Assembly (NCBI RefSeq): GCF_019890675.1
Contig: NZ_JAIOAA010000007.1
Span: 1 to 64,000 of the forward strand
Length of the DNA stretch: 64,000 nt
Direction: 5' to 3'
From: Micromonospora sp. PLK6-60
GTDB lineage: Bacteria > Actinomycetota > Actinomycetes > Mycobacteriales > Micromonosporaceae
Under the pieces are notes generated by a model, which saw nothing but the letters and a program-made list of their open reading frames with translations, was not told the DNA's origin and did no database searches. The position numbers and the translations under genes are program-made. Within the stretch, counting starts at the first letter, position 1. The number at the start of each line of letters is the position of its first letter. Positions 43,926 to 55,466 of this stretch are shown piece by piece.

Positions 43926-44441
43926 TCAGAGCAGGGCGCCCTCGTCGTGCAGCCAGTCCACGAAGCTGGTGGCGACCGCCGCGCCGCAGTCGAGCATCTC
44001 GATCAGCAGCGCGTCGTGCGTGCCGGCGCCCAGCGGCACCTGAAGCTCGGCGTAGATCGGCAGCTGGCCCCGCTCGGTCGGGTCGCCGATGTACGCCTTG
44101 CAGAACCGGCGGGTGTGATTCCACTCGTTGACCACCCGGTAGGCCCGGTCGGCCCAGTCGGGCGGGACGGTGGCGTGCGGGCGGGCCCGCATCACCAGGA
44201 TCTCGTCCTCCGGCCCCTCGAGGGTCACCAGCACCGCGTGCCGCTCCCACATGGCCAGCAGGTTGCCGTCGCCGTCGGCCAGATATCGCACGTCGAGCAG
44301 GTCGAGCGCGTCGCAGACCCGGCCGAGGCTCACCGGCTCGACGGTGGTCGCCATGTCCGCGATCGGGGCCCGCTCAGCGGCGGGCGCGTCGTCCCCGGGC
44401 TGTCGTTGGGTCGGTGGACCGACCCGTACGGTGCCCTCCAC
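43926..44441 (-). CDS. YbjN-domain protein
   Basis: The 171-residue product fits the YbjN fold, a small alpha/beta domain thought to act like a chaperone or sensor: LDVRYLADGDGNLLAMWE, then VNEWNHTRRFCKAYIGD (the conserved N.WN pattern) and a C-terminal FVDWLHDEG. The start is uncertain: the GTG at 44441 and the ATG at 44354 both work, and the ATG at 44513 adds a Trp/Gly-rich stretch unlike the family. Confidence 0.75.
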   Translation of the reverse strand: MEGTVRVGPPTQRQPGDDAPAAERAPIADMATTVEPVSLGRVCDALDLLDVRYLADGDGNLLAMWERHAVLVTLEGPEDEILVMRARPHATVPPDWADRAYRVVNEWNHTRRFCKAYIGDPTERGQLPIYAELQVPLGAGTHDALLIEMLDCGAAVATSFVDWLHDEGALL

Positions 44442-44660
44442 TGTGACCCCGCTTCGACCGTCGTCCGGATCGCCGCCACCGGCGGGCCCGGGGCGCCATG
44501 ACCACCACGGCATCGCTCGCGCACCTCACTCCCCAGCGGATCCAGCCGCATACCGTGCGTTGGATCCGAGGATGGACGGTACCCGGACAGCCGGGTTGAA
44601 GCATCCCCCCAACGACCGCCCCAACCCAGAAGAACGACCATGGGTCATCCGTTCGGCCGA
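44442..44660. other. intergenic, no gene seen
   Basis: About 220 bases between two same-strand genes. Possible promoter of the YbjN gene; nothing recognisable. Confidence 0.4.
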
Positions 44661-45371
44661 TCAATGCACCGGTCGGACGACCAGGCCGCCGGGCTTCTGC
44701 GACCAACTCGCGCCGTACGGGCCGACCAGGCCGACCCACCGGCCGGCCACCCGGACCTGGACCCGGCCGTCGCCCGGCGGCGCGGCCCCGGCGGCCGGCG
44801 CCGCGCCGAGGAACCCCATCCGGACCAGCCCCTGGACCAGGCGCTGTGGCACCTCCACCGGTGGGGCGTCCGGGGTGTCCTCCGGGGTGACCACCACCGC
44901 CACGTGGTCCAGCAGCGCGTCCCGCAGCGCCCGCTGCCCCACCGCGCGGCCGGCGACCCCGTGGGTGGCCGCGCTGCGCAGGGTGCCCGCCGCCGCCTCG
45001 GCGATCCGCCGCACGTCGGCCACCGGCAGCAGCTCCACCGGCCGGCTCACCGGCGGCGGCAGCGGCCAGCGCCACTGCGCGTCCCGCGGCCCGGGCAGCG
45101 CGGTGCCACCCCGCTCCAGTTCGGACAGCAGCTCGCCGGCGGCCACGGTGACGTCCCCGGGGCCCGCCCCGGCGACCGTGCGGACCACCAGCACGCCCCA
45201 CGGCAACCGGGCCCAGAGGGCCGTACGGCCGCCCTCGGGCGCCGGGCGGAGCCGGACCACGGCGGCCCGGTCCAACCGGACGAGGCGCGCCAGGAAGGCC
45301 CCCGCGTCGGCCACCCCGGCCAGCCCGTGCCCGCCGCCGGTGGTGGTCGGCCCGCCGACCGTCGGGCTCAC
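44661..45371 (-). CDS. conserved actinobacterial protein, unknown function
   Basis: The 236-residue protein has no membrane segment or signal. It contains WPLPPPVSRPVELLPVADVR in the middle and a C-terminal VRVAGRWVGLVGPYGASWSQ. The middle third is helical (IAEAAAGTLRSA). I do not recognise a named domain. Its GTG start overlaps the thioesterase stop (GTGA), so it is translated together with that enzyme and may act with it. Confidence 0.65.
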   Translation of the reverse strand: MSPTVGGPTTTGGGHGLAGVADAGAFLARLVRLDRAAVVRLRPAPEGGRTALWARLPWGVLVVRTVAGAGPGDVTVAAGELLSELERGGTALPGPRDAQWRWPLPPPVSRPVELLPVADVRRIAEAAAGTLRSAATHGVAGRAVGQRALRDALLDHVAVVVTPEDTPDAPPVEVPQRLVQGLVRMGFLGAAPAAGAAPPGDGRVQVRVAGRWVGLVGPYGASWSQKPGGLVVRPVH

Positions 45372-45806
45372 CCCGGGCCGCCCGGCAGCGCGTACCGGCT
45401 CAGGAAGGCCCGCTCGTCGGCGCTGATCCGCCGGGGCCGCTGGGTGGACAGGTCGAACGGCACCAGCACCGAGCGGGCCCGGCTGGCCAGCACGTCACCG
45501 TCGTACAGCTCGTAGTCGACGGTGAACCGGGCGGCCCGGATCTCGGAGATCCACAGCTCGATCCGGACGGCCGGGGCCGCCTCCGCGGTGGCCCGGCCCA
45601 GCGCGTAGTCGACCGGGCGCAGGTAGTCGACCTCGTGCCGGCGGATGACCACCCCGTCGGCGAACGAGCCCACTCCCCACGCCCGGCCGCCGGCGAACAT
45701 CAGCGCCACCCGGGCCTCCTCGTAGAGGGTGAGGAAGCGGGCGTTGTTGATGTGGCCGTACGCGTCCAGGTCGGACCAGCGCAGCGCGCAGTGATAGACG
45801 AACCGG

Positions 45807-45814
<8 letters not shown>
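45368..45814 (-). CDS. acyl-CoA thioesterase (hot-dog fold, 4HBT type)
   Basis: The 148-residue protein begins with the active-site signature LRWSDLDAYGHINNARFLTL (about residues 11-30), the aspartate being the usual catalytic residue, followed by YEEAR. It should release free acids from acyl-CoA; chain length is unknown. It overlaps ettA by eight bases and the next gene by four, making a three-gene unit. Confidence 0.87.
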
Positions 45815-47483
<1,669 letters not shown>

Positions 47484-47688
47484 GGTGCGGGCTACCTCCG
47501 TCGGTTGCGATCGTGGGCTTGCGGGGCGCGGGCTGCGACCTCCGCCCGCCGCCGCCGGCCGGGAGCCGGCCGCGCGCACGCCATCGTCAATCCTGACAGG
47601 TACGGCCCGCTCCGCCCACATCACCCCACCCCGGGGGTACGCGGCGTGCCTCGTTGTGCACGGCGGTATAACTCGTTAGCGTCATGGT
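47484..47688 (+). promoter_or_regulatory. divergent region, promoter of the second toxin-antitoxin pair
   Basis: Just before the antitoxin ATG the sequence GGCGGTATAACTCGTTAGCG contains a TATAAC -10-like element, the most AT-rich point of the interval. The remaining bases hold the ettA promoter, with no clear motif. Confidence 0.4.
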
Positions 47689-47973
47689 ATGACCAAGAAG
47701 ATCGCGATCAGCGTTCCCGACGATGTCGCGGAGCGGCTGGCCAGGGAACCGAACGTCTCCGCCTTCGTCGCCGAGAGCGTGCGTCGGGTGATGGCGGGCG
47801 AGCGCACCAGGCAGGCACTGCGGAATGTCGGTTTCGCCTTGACGGACGCCGGGCTGGCGGAGGCGGGCAGAAAGCTCGACGAGGCGCAGGCGAAGATCAC
47901 CCCGGAGTTGCGCGCGGAGGCGGCGGCCCTGCTGAGCGAGTCCTCCCGAGGGCGGCTGGCGATCCATGGCTGA
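47689..47973 (+). CDS. antitoxin of a PIN-type toxin-antitoxin pair
   Basis: The 94-residue protein starts MTKKIAISVPDDVAERLARE, a ribbon-helix-helix-like N-terminus, continues with SAFVAESVRRVMAGERTRQ, and ends in a long charged helix. Its last eight bases overlap the PIN gene. The pair layout makes an antitoxin and autorepressor role very likely. It is not closely similar to the VapB at 26666. Confidence 0.78.
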   Translation: MTKKIAISVPDDVAERLAREPNVSAFVAESVRRVMAGERTRQALRNVGFALTDAGLAEAGRKLDEAQAKITPELRAEAAALLSESSRGRLAIHG

Positions 47974-48352
47974 GGCAGGCCTGGTGCTCGACACCGGTTG
48001 CCTGCTGGCCTACTCGAACGGCGCCGAGGCGGTCGGAGAGCAGATCGCGAAGGTGGCGGACAAGGGGCAATCGGTGATCATCCCGGCGCTGTGCCTCGCT
48101 GCGGCGTATCGACAGGTGAGCACCGACGGCTGGCCACTCCTGGACATCCTCGGTGACCTGGAACAGGTGGTCGTCAGGCCGGTGGAGCACGACATGTGCA
48201 TGTTTCTCGGCGGCTGGTCGCGAGGACTCGGCAGCATGGATCTGGCGCAGGCCGCGCTGGAGGCGGCGCGGGCGACCACCCCGCTGATGACGGATCGGCG
48301 GGAGTTGCTCGGCGAGGTGCTGCCCAAGGAATGGCCGATCATCGACCTCTGA
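47966..48352 (+). CDS. PIN-domain toxin
   Basis: The 128-residue PIN protein has the first acidic residue in LVLDTGCLLAYSNG (D9), a second acidic site in GSMDLAQAALEAA (about 87-99) and the last in TPLMTDRRELLG. The middle is shorter than in the vapC at 26241, and the protein belongs to a different PIN subgroup. It probably cleaves RNA when released. It overlaps its antitoxin by eight bases. Confidence 0.8.
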   Translation: MAEAGLVLDTGCLLAYSNGAEAVGEQIAKVADKGQSVIIPALCLAAAYRQVSTDGWPLLDILGDLEQVVVRPVEHDMCMFLGGWSRGLGSMDLAQAALEAARATTPLMTDRRELLGEVLPKEWPIIDL

Positions 48353-48494
48353 CGAGGGGGTTGTCAACAAGATCACGATCGTGGTTCGGCGGTTCTGGGA
48401 CGGGTAGGTAACTCCGGCACGGGGCATCAGAGGCCGCAGCTACGCTCAGTAGGCTCAGCGCGGTGGACCCGTCAGCACCCGGAGGTGGCCGATC

Positions 48495-49898
48495 GTGACC
48501 GTCCGTAGCTCCTTTGTCGTAGTGGCGAACCGACTGCCGGTCGACGAGGTGAGCACACCCGAGGGACGCCAGTGGCGGCGCAGCCCCGGCGGGCTGGTCA
48601 CCGCGCTGCACCCCGTCCTCGCCGAACACCGGGGCACCTGGGTCGGGTGGGCCGGGGGCACCGGGCCGGCGCCCGAGCCGTTCGACCTGGAGGGCATCCG
48701 GCTGCACCCGGTGCCGTTGAGCGCCGAGGAACTGGAGCGGTACTACGAGGGCCAGTCCAACGCCACCATCTGGCCGCTCTACCACGACGCGGTGGAGACC
48801 CCTGCCTACAAGCGCCGCTGGCGCGAGGCGTACCGGCTGGTCAACGCCCGGTTCGCGGAGGCCGCGGCGGAGGTCGCGGCCGAGGGGGCGACGGTCTGGG
48901 TGCAGGACTACCAGCTTCAGCTGGTGCCGGCGATGCTGCGGGAGCTGCGCCCCGACCTGAAGATCGGGTTCTTCCTGCACATCCCGTTCCCGCCGATCGA
49001 GCTGTTCATGCAGATGCCGTTCCGCACCGAGATCCTGCGCGGCCTGCTCGGCGCGGACCTGATCGGCTTCCAGCAGCGGCTGGCCGCGCAGAACTTCGTC
49101 CGGCTGGCCCGGCACCTGCTCGGGCTGCGCTACGAGGGCCAGATGATCCAGGTCGACGGGCGGCAGGTGAAGGCGGGCGCCTTCCCCATCTCGATCGACA
49201 CCAAGGAGATGGAGCGGCTGGCCGAGGACCCGGCGATCCAGGCCCGGGCCAAGCAGATCCGCGAGGAGCTTGGCAACCCGAAGACCATAATTCTGGGCGT
49301 CGACCGGCTCGACTACACCAAGGGCATCGAGCTTCGGCTCAAGGCCTTCCGGGAACTGCTGGCTGACGGAAAGTTGACAGTTCCTGAGGCGGTTATGGTG
49401 CAGGTGGCCACGCCCAGCCGGGAACGCGTCGAGCACTACCAGGCACTTCGGGTAAAGGTGGAACGCGAGGTTGGCCGGATCAATGGTGAATTCGGCCGGG
49501 TCGGCGTGCCGGCGGTGCATTACCTGCATCAGTCGTACAGTCGCTCTGAACTGGCGGCGATGTACGTCGCTGCCGACGTGATGATGGTGACCCCGCTGCG
49601 AGACGGAATGAATCTGGTGGCCAAGGAGTACGTCGCATCGCGCGCCGACCAGGGCGGCGCGCTCGTGCTCAGTGAGTTCGCCGGCGCCGCCACCGAGCTG
49701 CGTCAGGCATTTCTGTGCAATCCGCACGACCCCGACGCGGTCAAGGACGCCCTGCTGAAGGCCGTGCACGTGGAGCGCCCCGAAGCGCGCCGCCGCATGC
49801 GTATCATGCAACGCCACCTGCGCAGCCACGACGTCGGGCACTGGGCCAAGTCCTTCCTGACCGAACTGGGTGTGCCCGATGCGGAGGAAGCCGCGTGA
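48495..49898 (+). CDS. otsA: trehalose-6-phosphate synthase
   Basis: This 467-residue GT20 glycosyltransferase makes trehalose 6-phosphate from UDP- or GDP-glucose and glucose 6-phosphate. Motifs include [35 protein letters not shown], the donor-site [18 protein letters not shown] and [16 protein letters not shown]. The ribosome binding site CCCGGAGGTGG lies about six bases before the GTG. It overlaps the otsB fusion gene by four bases. Confidence 0.94.
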   Translation: MTVRSSFVVVANRLPVDEVSTPEGRQWRRSPGGLVTALHPVLAEHRGTWVGWAGGTGPAPEPFDLEGIRLHPVPLSAEELERYYEGQSNATIWPLYHDAVETPAYKRRWREAYRLVNARFAEAAAEVAAEGATVWVQDYQLQLVPAMLRELRPDLKIGFFLHIPFPPIELFMQMPFRTEILRGLLGADLIGFQQRLAAQNFVRLARHLLGLRYEGQMIQVDGRQVKAGAFPISIDTKEMERLAEDPAIQARAKQIREELGNPKTIILGVDRLDYTKGIELRLKAFRELLADGKLTVPEAVMVQVATPSRERVEHYQALRVKVEREVGRINGEFGRVGVPAVHYLHQSYSRSELAAMYVAADVMMVTPLRDGMNLVAKEYVASRADQGGALVLSEFAGAATELRQAFLCNPHDPDAVKDALLKAVHVERPEARRRMRIMQRHLRSHDVGHWAKSFLTELGVPDAEEAA

Positions 49899-52498
49899 CC
49901 ACCGCCCTCAACGCCCCGACCAGTCCGTCCGGGGTGATGGATCCTGAGCTGCGCGCCGCCATCGGGCGGATCGCCCGGGTTCCGCAACTGCTCATCGCCT
50001 GCGACTACGACGGCACCCTCGCGCCGATCGTCGAGGATCCGAGCAAGGCCGTACCACTACCCGAGTCCGTCGCCGCGGTCCGCGCGCTGGCCTCGCTGCC
50101 GCAGACCACCGTCGCGGTGGTCTCCGGGCGGGCCCTGCGCGACCTGGCCGCGCTCTCCCGGCTGCCGAGCGAGGTGCACCTGGTCGGCAGCCACGGCTCC
50201 GAGTTCGACATCGGCTTCGTCGAACGGCTCTCCCCCGAGCTGATCGCGACCCGCACCCGGCTGCGCGACGCGCTGCGCGAGATCGCCGCGACCCACCCCG
50301 GCGTACGCCTGGAGCGCAAGCCGGCCAGCGTCGCCGTGCACACCCGCGGGCTGGATCCGCAGGTCGCCGCCTCCGCCATCGACGCGGTCCGCAGTGGCCC
50401 CGCCACCTGGGACGACGTCACCGTCACCCAGGGCAAGGAGGTGATCGAGCTGTCGGTGGTAGCCACCCACAAGGGCACCGCCATCGACCAGTTGCGCACC
50501 CAGCTGGCGGCGAGCGCGGTGCTCTTCATCGGCGACGACGTCACCGACGAGAACGCCTTCGGCAACCTGCAGGGCCCCGACGTCGGCATCAAGATCGGCC
50601 CCGGCGACACGAAGGCCGACTACCGGGTGGCCGAGCCGATCGAGGCGGCCCGGGCGCTCGGCCTGCTGCTGGAGACCCGGCGGCACTGGCTCTTCGGCGA
50701 GCGGGCCGTCCCGATCGAGCGGCACTCGATGCTGGCCAACGGCCGCACGGTGGCGCTGCTGACCCCCGACGCCAAGGTCACCTGGCTCTGCCACCCGAAG
50801 CCGGACTCGGCCGCGATCTTCGCCGACCTGGTCGGCGGCAGCCCCGCCGGGCACTTCACCGTCGGCCCGGAGCGCGGCGGCATCCCGCTCGGCCAGCGCT
50901 ACCGCAACGGCACCATGACCGTGGAGACCCGCTGGTCCGGCCTCACCGTCACCGACTGGCTGGACCTGCCGGCCCGGGAGACCACCCCCGACGGCCCGGC
51001 CGTGGTCACCGGCGACTCGGCGCTGGTCCGGGTGCTCACCGGTTCCGGCCGGGCCCGCATCGAGTTCGCGCCGCGGCCGGAGTTCGGCCAGGTGGCGGTG
51101 CAGCTCCAGCCGATGGACGACGGCCTGCTGGTGCTCGGCTCCAACGAGCCGGTCGCGCTCTACTCCCCGGGGGTGGAGTGGGAGGTCGGCAACGACGGCG
51201 GGTACGAGACCGCCAAGGCCGTGGTCGACCTGCGGGCGGCCGGCGGCCAGGTGGTGCTGGAGCTGCGCTTCGGCACGCAGAGCCTGGAGCACCACCGGGT
51301 GCCGATCCACGAGCGGCAGGCCGCGGCCGAACAGCCGTGGAAGGACTGGGTCGGCACGCTGCGGCTGCCCGGCACCGCCCGGGACCTGGTCGCGCGCAGC
51401 GCGCTCACCCTGCGCGGGCTGGTGCACGGGGCGTCCGGCTCGATCCTCGCCGCCGCGACCACGTCGCTCCCCGAGGAGCTGGGCGGCGTCCGCAACTGGG
51501 ACTACCGCTACTGCTGGCTGCGCGACGCGGCGATGACCGCCCGGGCGCTTGTCGACCTGGGCTCGACCGAGGAGGCCGAGGGCCTGCTGCGCTGGATCGA
51601 CGGCGTCGTCGAGCGCACCGGCGGGCACCCCGAGCGGCTGCACCCGCTCTACACCGTCGACGGGTACGAGCTGGGCGCCGAGGCGGTCATCGACACCCTG
51701 CCCGGCTACGCCGGCTCCCGTCCGGTCCGGGTCGGCAACCTCGCCAACCACCAGCTCCAGCTCGACGTCTTCGGCCCGATCGCCGACCTGATCGCCGCGG
51801 TGGCCGACGCCCGGGGCTCGGTCCGGGAGGACGAGTGGCGGGTGCTGGACAACATGGTCGAGGCGGTCCGGCGCCGCTGGCACGAGCCGGACCACGGCAT
51901 CTGGGAGGCCCGCCTGCCACCGCGGCACCACATCTTCTCCAAGGTGATGTGCTGGATGACGGTGGACCGGGCCCTGCACGTGGTGCGCCAGCACGGCGGC
52001 GAGGACCGGCCCGAGTGGGTGGAGCTGCGCGACCGGATCGGCGCCAATGTGCTGGAGCACGGCTGGCACGAGGATGCGGAGGCGTACAGCGTCGCGTACG
52101 GGCACGACGAGTCGGACGCCTCGTCGCTCTGGATCGGCCTCTCCGGGCTGCTCGCCGGCGACGACCCCCGGTTCCTCTCCACCGTGCTGAAGATCGAGGC
52201 GGACCTGCGCAGCGGGCCGGTTGTCTACCGCTACCACTGGGACGACGGCCTGCCCGGCCGGGAGGGCGGCTTCCACATCTGCACGGCGTGGCTGATCGAG
52301 GCGTACCTGCGCACCGGCCGGCGCACCGACGCGGAGGAGCTGTTCGCCCAGATGGTCGACACCGCCGGCCCCACCGGCCTGCTCCCCGAGCAGTACGATC
52401 CGCTCGCCGAGCGGGGGTTGGGCAACCACCCGCAGGCGTACAGCCATCTGGGTCTGATCCGGTGCGCCCTGCTGCTGGACAACATGCTCAAGCAGTGA
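49895..52498 (+). CDS. otsB: trehalose-phosphatase fused to a GH15 glucoamylase/trehalase domain
   Basis: The first 250 or so residues are a HAD phosphatase of the OtsB type, with [11 protein letters not shown] (about 36-46), [11 protein letters not shown] and [13 protein letters not shown] (about 210-222); it should turn trehalose 6-phosphate into trehalose. The remaining 600 residues are a glycoside hydrolase family 15 protein: a beta-sandwich region, then the (alpha/alpha)6 barrel with [19 protein letters not shown] (about 534-552) and the late [10 protein letters not shown] (about 828) holding a catalytic glutamate. Some actinobacterial GH15 enzymes are trehalases, so the protein may both make and hydrolyse trehalose, or the second domain may act on another glucan. 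The GTG start overlaps the otsA stop and GGAGGAAG lies just upstream. Confidence 0.9.
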   Translation: MTTALNAPTSPSGVMDPELRAAIGRIARVPQLLIACDYDGTLAPIVEDPSKAVPLPESVAAVRALASLPQTTVAVVSGRALRDLAALSRLPSEVHLVGSHGSEFDIGFVERLSPELIATRTRLRDALREIAATHPGVRLERKPASVAVHTRGLDPQVAASAIDAVRSGPATWDDVTVTQGKEVIELSVVATHKGTAIDQLRTQLAASAVLFIGDDVTDENAFGNLQGPDVGIKIGPGDTKADYRVAEPIEAARALGLLLETRRHWLFGERAVPIERHSMLANGRTVALLTPDAKVTWLCHPKPDSAAIFADLVGGSPAGHFTVGPERGGIPLGQRYRNGTMTVETRWSGLTVTDWLDLPARETTPDGPAVVTGDSALVRVLTGSGRARIEFAPRPEFGQVAVQLQPMDDGLLVLGSNEPVALYSPGVEWEVGNDGGYETAKAVVDLRAAGGQVVLELRFGTQSLEHHRVPIHERQAAAEQPWKDWVGTLRLPGTARDLVARSALTLRGLVHGASGSILAAATTSLPEELGGVRNWDYRYCWLRDAAMTARALVDLGSTEEAEGLLRWIDGVVERTGGHPERLHPLYTVDGYELGAEAVIDTLPGYAGSRPVRVGNLANHQLQLDVFGPIADLIAAVADARGSVREDEWRVLDNMVEAVRRRWHEPDHGIWEARLPPRHHIFSKVMCWMTVDRALHVVRQHGGEDRPEWVELRDRIGANVLEHGWHEDAEAYSVAYGHDESDASSLWIGLSGLLAGDDPRFLSTVLKIEADLRSGPVVYRYHWDDGLPGREGGFHICTAWLIEAYLRTGRRTDAEELFAQMVDTAGPTGLLPEQYDPLAERGLGNHPQAYSHLGLIRCALLLDNMLKQ

Positions 52499-52512
52499 CC
52501 TGACGCATCGCA

Positions 52513-52544
52513 CGGCGGCCCGGGACCTCGGTCCCGGGCCGCCG
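52513..52544 (+). terminator. strong hairpin after the trehalose operon
   Basis: Perfect 15-bp arms (CGGCGGCCCGGGACC / GGTCCCGGGCCGCCG) with a two-base loop lie 14 bases past the otsB-GH15 stop. Confidence 0.8.
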
Positions 52545-53028
52545 TCGTCGTAGCCGCGCGCCGGCACCGCGCCGGTCCCGGTGATCGGGCGGTCCCGGTG
52601 ATCGGGCGGTCCCGGCAGTTGCGGTGGCGAGGGGCCGAGGCGGAGCCGGACCCGTCGACCCCGCCGCCCAGCGGGACCTTCCTCGCAGCCTTTGCTCTGC
52701 TGCCGCCGAGGCAACACCTTTGGTCCAGCAGTGTTGCCGGGGCTGCAGCAGAGCAGGGGCTGCGAGGAGTGTTGCGTGGGTTGAAGCAGAGCAAAGGCTG
52801 CGCAAGGGGCACGCCAGGAGGGGCGATCGGGTTGCGACAGCGCCGACGCATGACCGCCGCGGGCAGTACGGCGGCGCCCAGCCGAGCCGGCCGTCACGGC
52901 AGACGACGCGAAAGCAGGCGCCAGCAGGCACCGAAGGACCGGCCCGAGCAGGCACCGGACGGCCGGCGCCGATCGGCTTCCGGACGCGGCGGCGCGGGTG
53001 CTGCGGGGTGCACGGCGGGTGCGGGTGG
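52545..53028. repeat. gene-free region with nested direct and inverted repeats
   Basis: No supportable gene is seen. A 19-bp unit GGTGATCGGGCGGTCCCGG occurs twice in tandem at about 52578-52615. A 17-bp inverted pair GCAGCCTTTGCTCTGCT lies at 52685-52701 and 52785-52801, with the related GCAGCAGAGCAGGGGCTGCG between. Inside this a hairpin GGCAACAC ... GTGTTGCC occupies about 52710-52739. The layout looks like a small structured mobile repeat. Confidence 0.6.
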
Positions 53029-54327
53029 CTAAGACTCCGGTGGCTCCGCGGCGTGCGCGGCGGCCAGGGCGTCCACCACGTCGCCGATCACCACGATGGC
53101 GGGCGGACGCAGCTGGGCGGCGACCACGTCGGCGGCGACCTCGCCCAGCGTCGAGCGCAGCGTGCGCTGGCCGCTGGTCGTACCCTCCTGGATCACCGCG
53201 GCCGGGGTCCCGGCCGGCCGGCCGTGCGCGACCAGCGTCGCCGCGATCGCCGGCAGGTTCTTCAGGCCCATCAGGACGACAAGGGTGCCGCGCAGCCCGG
53301 CCAGCGCGTCCCAGCGCACCAGCGAGACCGGCGAGTCGGGCGCGACGTGCCCGGAGACCACGGTGAACTCGTGCGCCACCGCCCGGTGGGTCACCGGCAC
53401 GCCGGCCACCGCCGGCACCGCGATCGCGCTGGTCACCCCGGGCACCACGGTGACCGGCACGCCGGCCTCCGCGCAGGCCAGCAACTCCTCGCCGCCCCGG
53501 CCGAAGACGTACGGGTCGCCGCCCTTGAGCCGGACCACGAACCTTCCGGCCAGGGCCCGCTCCACCAGGATCCGGTTGATCTCCTGCTGGGCGCGGGACG
53601 GGCCGTACGGGATCTTCGAGGCGTCCACCAGTTCGACGTCCGGCCGCAGTTCGTCCAGGAGCAGCCCGGGCACCAGTCGGTCGGCGACCACCACGTCCGC
53701 CTCGGTGAGCAGCCGCCAGCCCTTGACGGTGATCAGCTCCGGATCGCCCGGCCCGGCACCCACCAGCGCCACCCGGCCGATCGGGCCGGCAGAGGTGTTA
53801 ACAGGGGGCCCCTGCTCTGCCGGAGGCGTTAAGAAGGTGCCCTTCCTTGCACTCAGGAGGTGGCGGATGGCGTCGCGGACGGTCATCGCGCGGCGGGGGT
53901 CGCCGCCGCCCAGCACGGCGACGGTGACCGGGCCGTGCCGGGTGACCGCCGGGGTCCACGCGGTGGCCGCGGTGCGGTCGTCGGCCCGGACGCAGAAGAT
54001 CCGGCGCTCCTCGGCGGCGGCGCTGACCTCGGCCGCGGCGGTAGGGTCGTCGACGGCGACCTGGACCAGCCAGGCGCCGTCCAGGTCGCCCGGCCCGAAC
54101 CGGCGCGCCGCCCAGCGCAGCCGGCCCGCGTCGACGTGCGACCGCAGCGCGGGGGTCAGCTCCGGCGAGACGAGCAGCACGTCCGCCCCGGCGTCCAGCA
54201 GCGCGGGGACCCGTCGGGTGGCGACCGCTCCCCCGCCGACCACCACCACCCGGCGGCCGGACAGGTGCAGCCCGAGCGGGTACGGGCTGGGGCGGTCGCC
54301 GCCGGGCTCGTTGGCTGCCTCGGTCAC
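53029..54327 (-). CDS. cysG: siroheme synthase / uroporphyrinogen-III C-methyltransferase (CysG-type fusion)
   Basis: The N-terminal 165 residues form the precorrin-2 dehydrogenase/ferrochelatase-type domain, with the NAD fold VVVVGGGAVATRRVPALLDAG (read as two parts, about 27-47). The C-terminal domain (from about 188) is SUMT: VALVGAGPGDPELITVKGW, then RLKGGDPYVFGRGGEEL and VVPGVTSA. It methylates uroporphyrinogen III to precorrin-2, feeding siroheme or cobalamin. Between the domains 18 codons (KGTFLTPPAEQGPPVNT and neighbours, about 162-179) are encoded by a dispersed repeat inserted in frame. It overlaps cobT by four bases. Confidence 0.92.
   Translation of the reverse strand: MTEAANEPGGDRPSPYPLGLHLSGRRVVVVGGGAVATRRVPALLDAGADVLLVSPELTPALRSHVDAGRLRWAARRFGPGDLDGAWLVQVAVDDPTAAAEVSAAAEERRIFCVRADDRTAATAWTPAVTRHGPVTVAVLGGGDPRRAMTVRDAIRHLLSARKGTFLTPPAEQGPPVNTSAGPIGRVALVGAGPGDPELITVKGWRLLTEADVVVADRLVPGLLLDELRPDVELVDASKIPYGPSRAQQEINRILVERALAGRFVVRLKGGDPYVFGRGGEELLACAEAGVPVTVVPGVTSAIAVPAVAGVPVTHRAVAHEFTVVSGHVAPDSPVSLVRWDALAGLRGTLVVLMGLKNLPAIAATLVAHGRPAGTPAAVIQEGTTSGQRTLRSTLGEVAADVVAAQLRPPAIVVIGDVVDALAAAHAAEPPES
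53794..53848. repeat. GTTAAC/GGGGCCCC-type dispersed repeat, copy E, inside cysG
   Basis: On the minus strand it reads AAGGAAGGGCACCTTCTTAA, then CGCCTCCGGCAGAGCAGGGG and CCCCCTGTTAACACC, nearly the same as copies B and C. It keeps the cysG frame open and adds 18 codons at the domain junction. Confidence 0.9.
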
Positions 54328-55466
54328 TTCTCGGCCACCCCGGCGGCGTCGAAGGTGGCGACCTCGTGCAGCACCCGGACCGCGCCGGTGACCACCGGCA
54401 GGGCCAGCAGGGCGCCGGTGCCCTCACCGAGCCGCAGGCCGAGGTCGAGCAGCGGGGTCAGCCCGAGGTGCCGCAGGGCGACCCCGGCGCCCGGCTCCGC
54501 CGAGCGGTGACCGGCGATCATCGCGCCCACCGCGTCCGGGGCGAGGGCCGCGGCGGCGAGCGCCGCGCTGACCGCGATCACCCCGTCCAGCAGCACCGGC
54601 ACCCGGCGGGCCGCGGCGCCGAGGATGAACCCGGTCAGCGCGGCGTGTTCCAGGCCACCGACCGTGGCGAGGACGCCCAACGGGTCGGCCGGGTCCGGGG
54701 CGTGCCGCCGCAGCGCGGCGCGGACCACCTCGATCTTGTGGCGGTGGGTCGCGTCGTCCACCCCGGTGCCCCGGCCGGTGACCGTCGCGGGATCCGCGCC
54801 GGTGAAGGCGGCCACCAGGGCCGCGGCCGGGGTGGTGTTGCCGATGCCCATGTCCCCGGTGAGCAGGATGCCGGCCCCGGCGTCGGCGAGCCGCTCGGCG
54901 ACGGCGATCCCGGTGCGCACGGCCGCGCCCGCCTCGTCGCGGGTCAGCGCGGCGGTGACCGTCATGTCCCGGGTGCCCGGACGCACCTTCGCCGCGATCA
55001 GCCGCGGCCCGTCGAGGCCGGTGCCTCCGGGCAGCCGTGCCGCCCCGGCCGGCAGCCGCGCGGCGCCGGCGTCCGGCGACCCGGCCGACCCGGCGGCCGG
55101 CTCCGGCAGCGGGGTGGCCACCCCGACGTCGACCACGGTGACCGTGGCGCCGGCCTGCCGGGCGAACGCGTTCACCACCGCGCCGCCGGCCAGGAAGTTG
55201 CCCACCATCTGCGCGGTGACCTCCGTCGGCCACGGGGTCACCCGCTGGGCGTGCACGCCGTGGTCGCCGGCGAAGACGGCCACCGCCGCGGGCTCGGGCA
55301 GCGGCGGCGGGCAGTGGCCGGCCAACCCGGCGAGGCGTACCGAGAGTTCCTCCAGGGCGCCCAGCGAGCCGGCCGGCTTGGTCAGCCGCCCCTGGAGTTC
55401 GCGGGCCGCCGCCATCGCGCCGGGGTCGAGCGGCCGGATCGCCGCGACGGTCTGCTGCACTGTCAT
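54324..55466 (-). CDS. cobT: nicotinate-nucleotide:dimethylbenzimidazole phosphoribosyltransferase
   Basis: The enzyme makes alpha-ribazole phosphate, the lower ligand of cobalamin. The 380-residue chain has VAVFAGDHGVHAQRVTPWP (about 66-84), VDVGVATPLPEPA, GDMGIGNTTPAAALVAAFTG (about 206-225) and VGGLEHAALTGFILGAA with catalytic glutamate. About 20 residues of Gly/Ala/Pro-rich sequence sit between two conserved blocks (about 125-150), longer than in most CobT. It overlaps its neighbours by ATGA junctions on both sides. Confidence 0.93.
   Translation of the reverse strand: MTVQQTVAAIRPLDPGAMAAARELQGRLTKPAGSLGALEELSVRLAGLAGHCPPPLPEPAAVAVFAGDHGVHAQRVTPWPTEVTAQMVGNFLAGGAVVNAFARQAGATVTVVDVGVATPLPEPAAGSAGSPDAGAARLPAGAARLPGGTGLDGPRLIAAKVRPGTRDMTVTAALTRDEAGAAVRTGIAVAERLADAGAGILLTGDMGIGNTTPAAALVAAFTGADPATVTGRGTGVDDATHRHKIEVVRAALRRHAPDPADPLGVLATVGGLEHAALTGFILGAAARRVPVLLDGVIAVSAALAAAALAPDAVGAMIAGHRSAEPGAGVALRHLGLTPLLDLGLRLGEGTGALLALPVVTGAVRVLHEVATFDAAGVAEK

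Noticed and set aside
50057..52897. Open frame of 946 codons opposite otsB-GH15
   Set aside because: It is antisense to conserved catalytic motifs, with compositional bias only.
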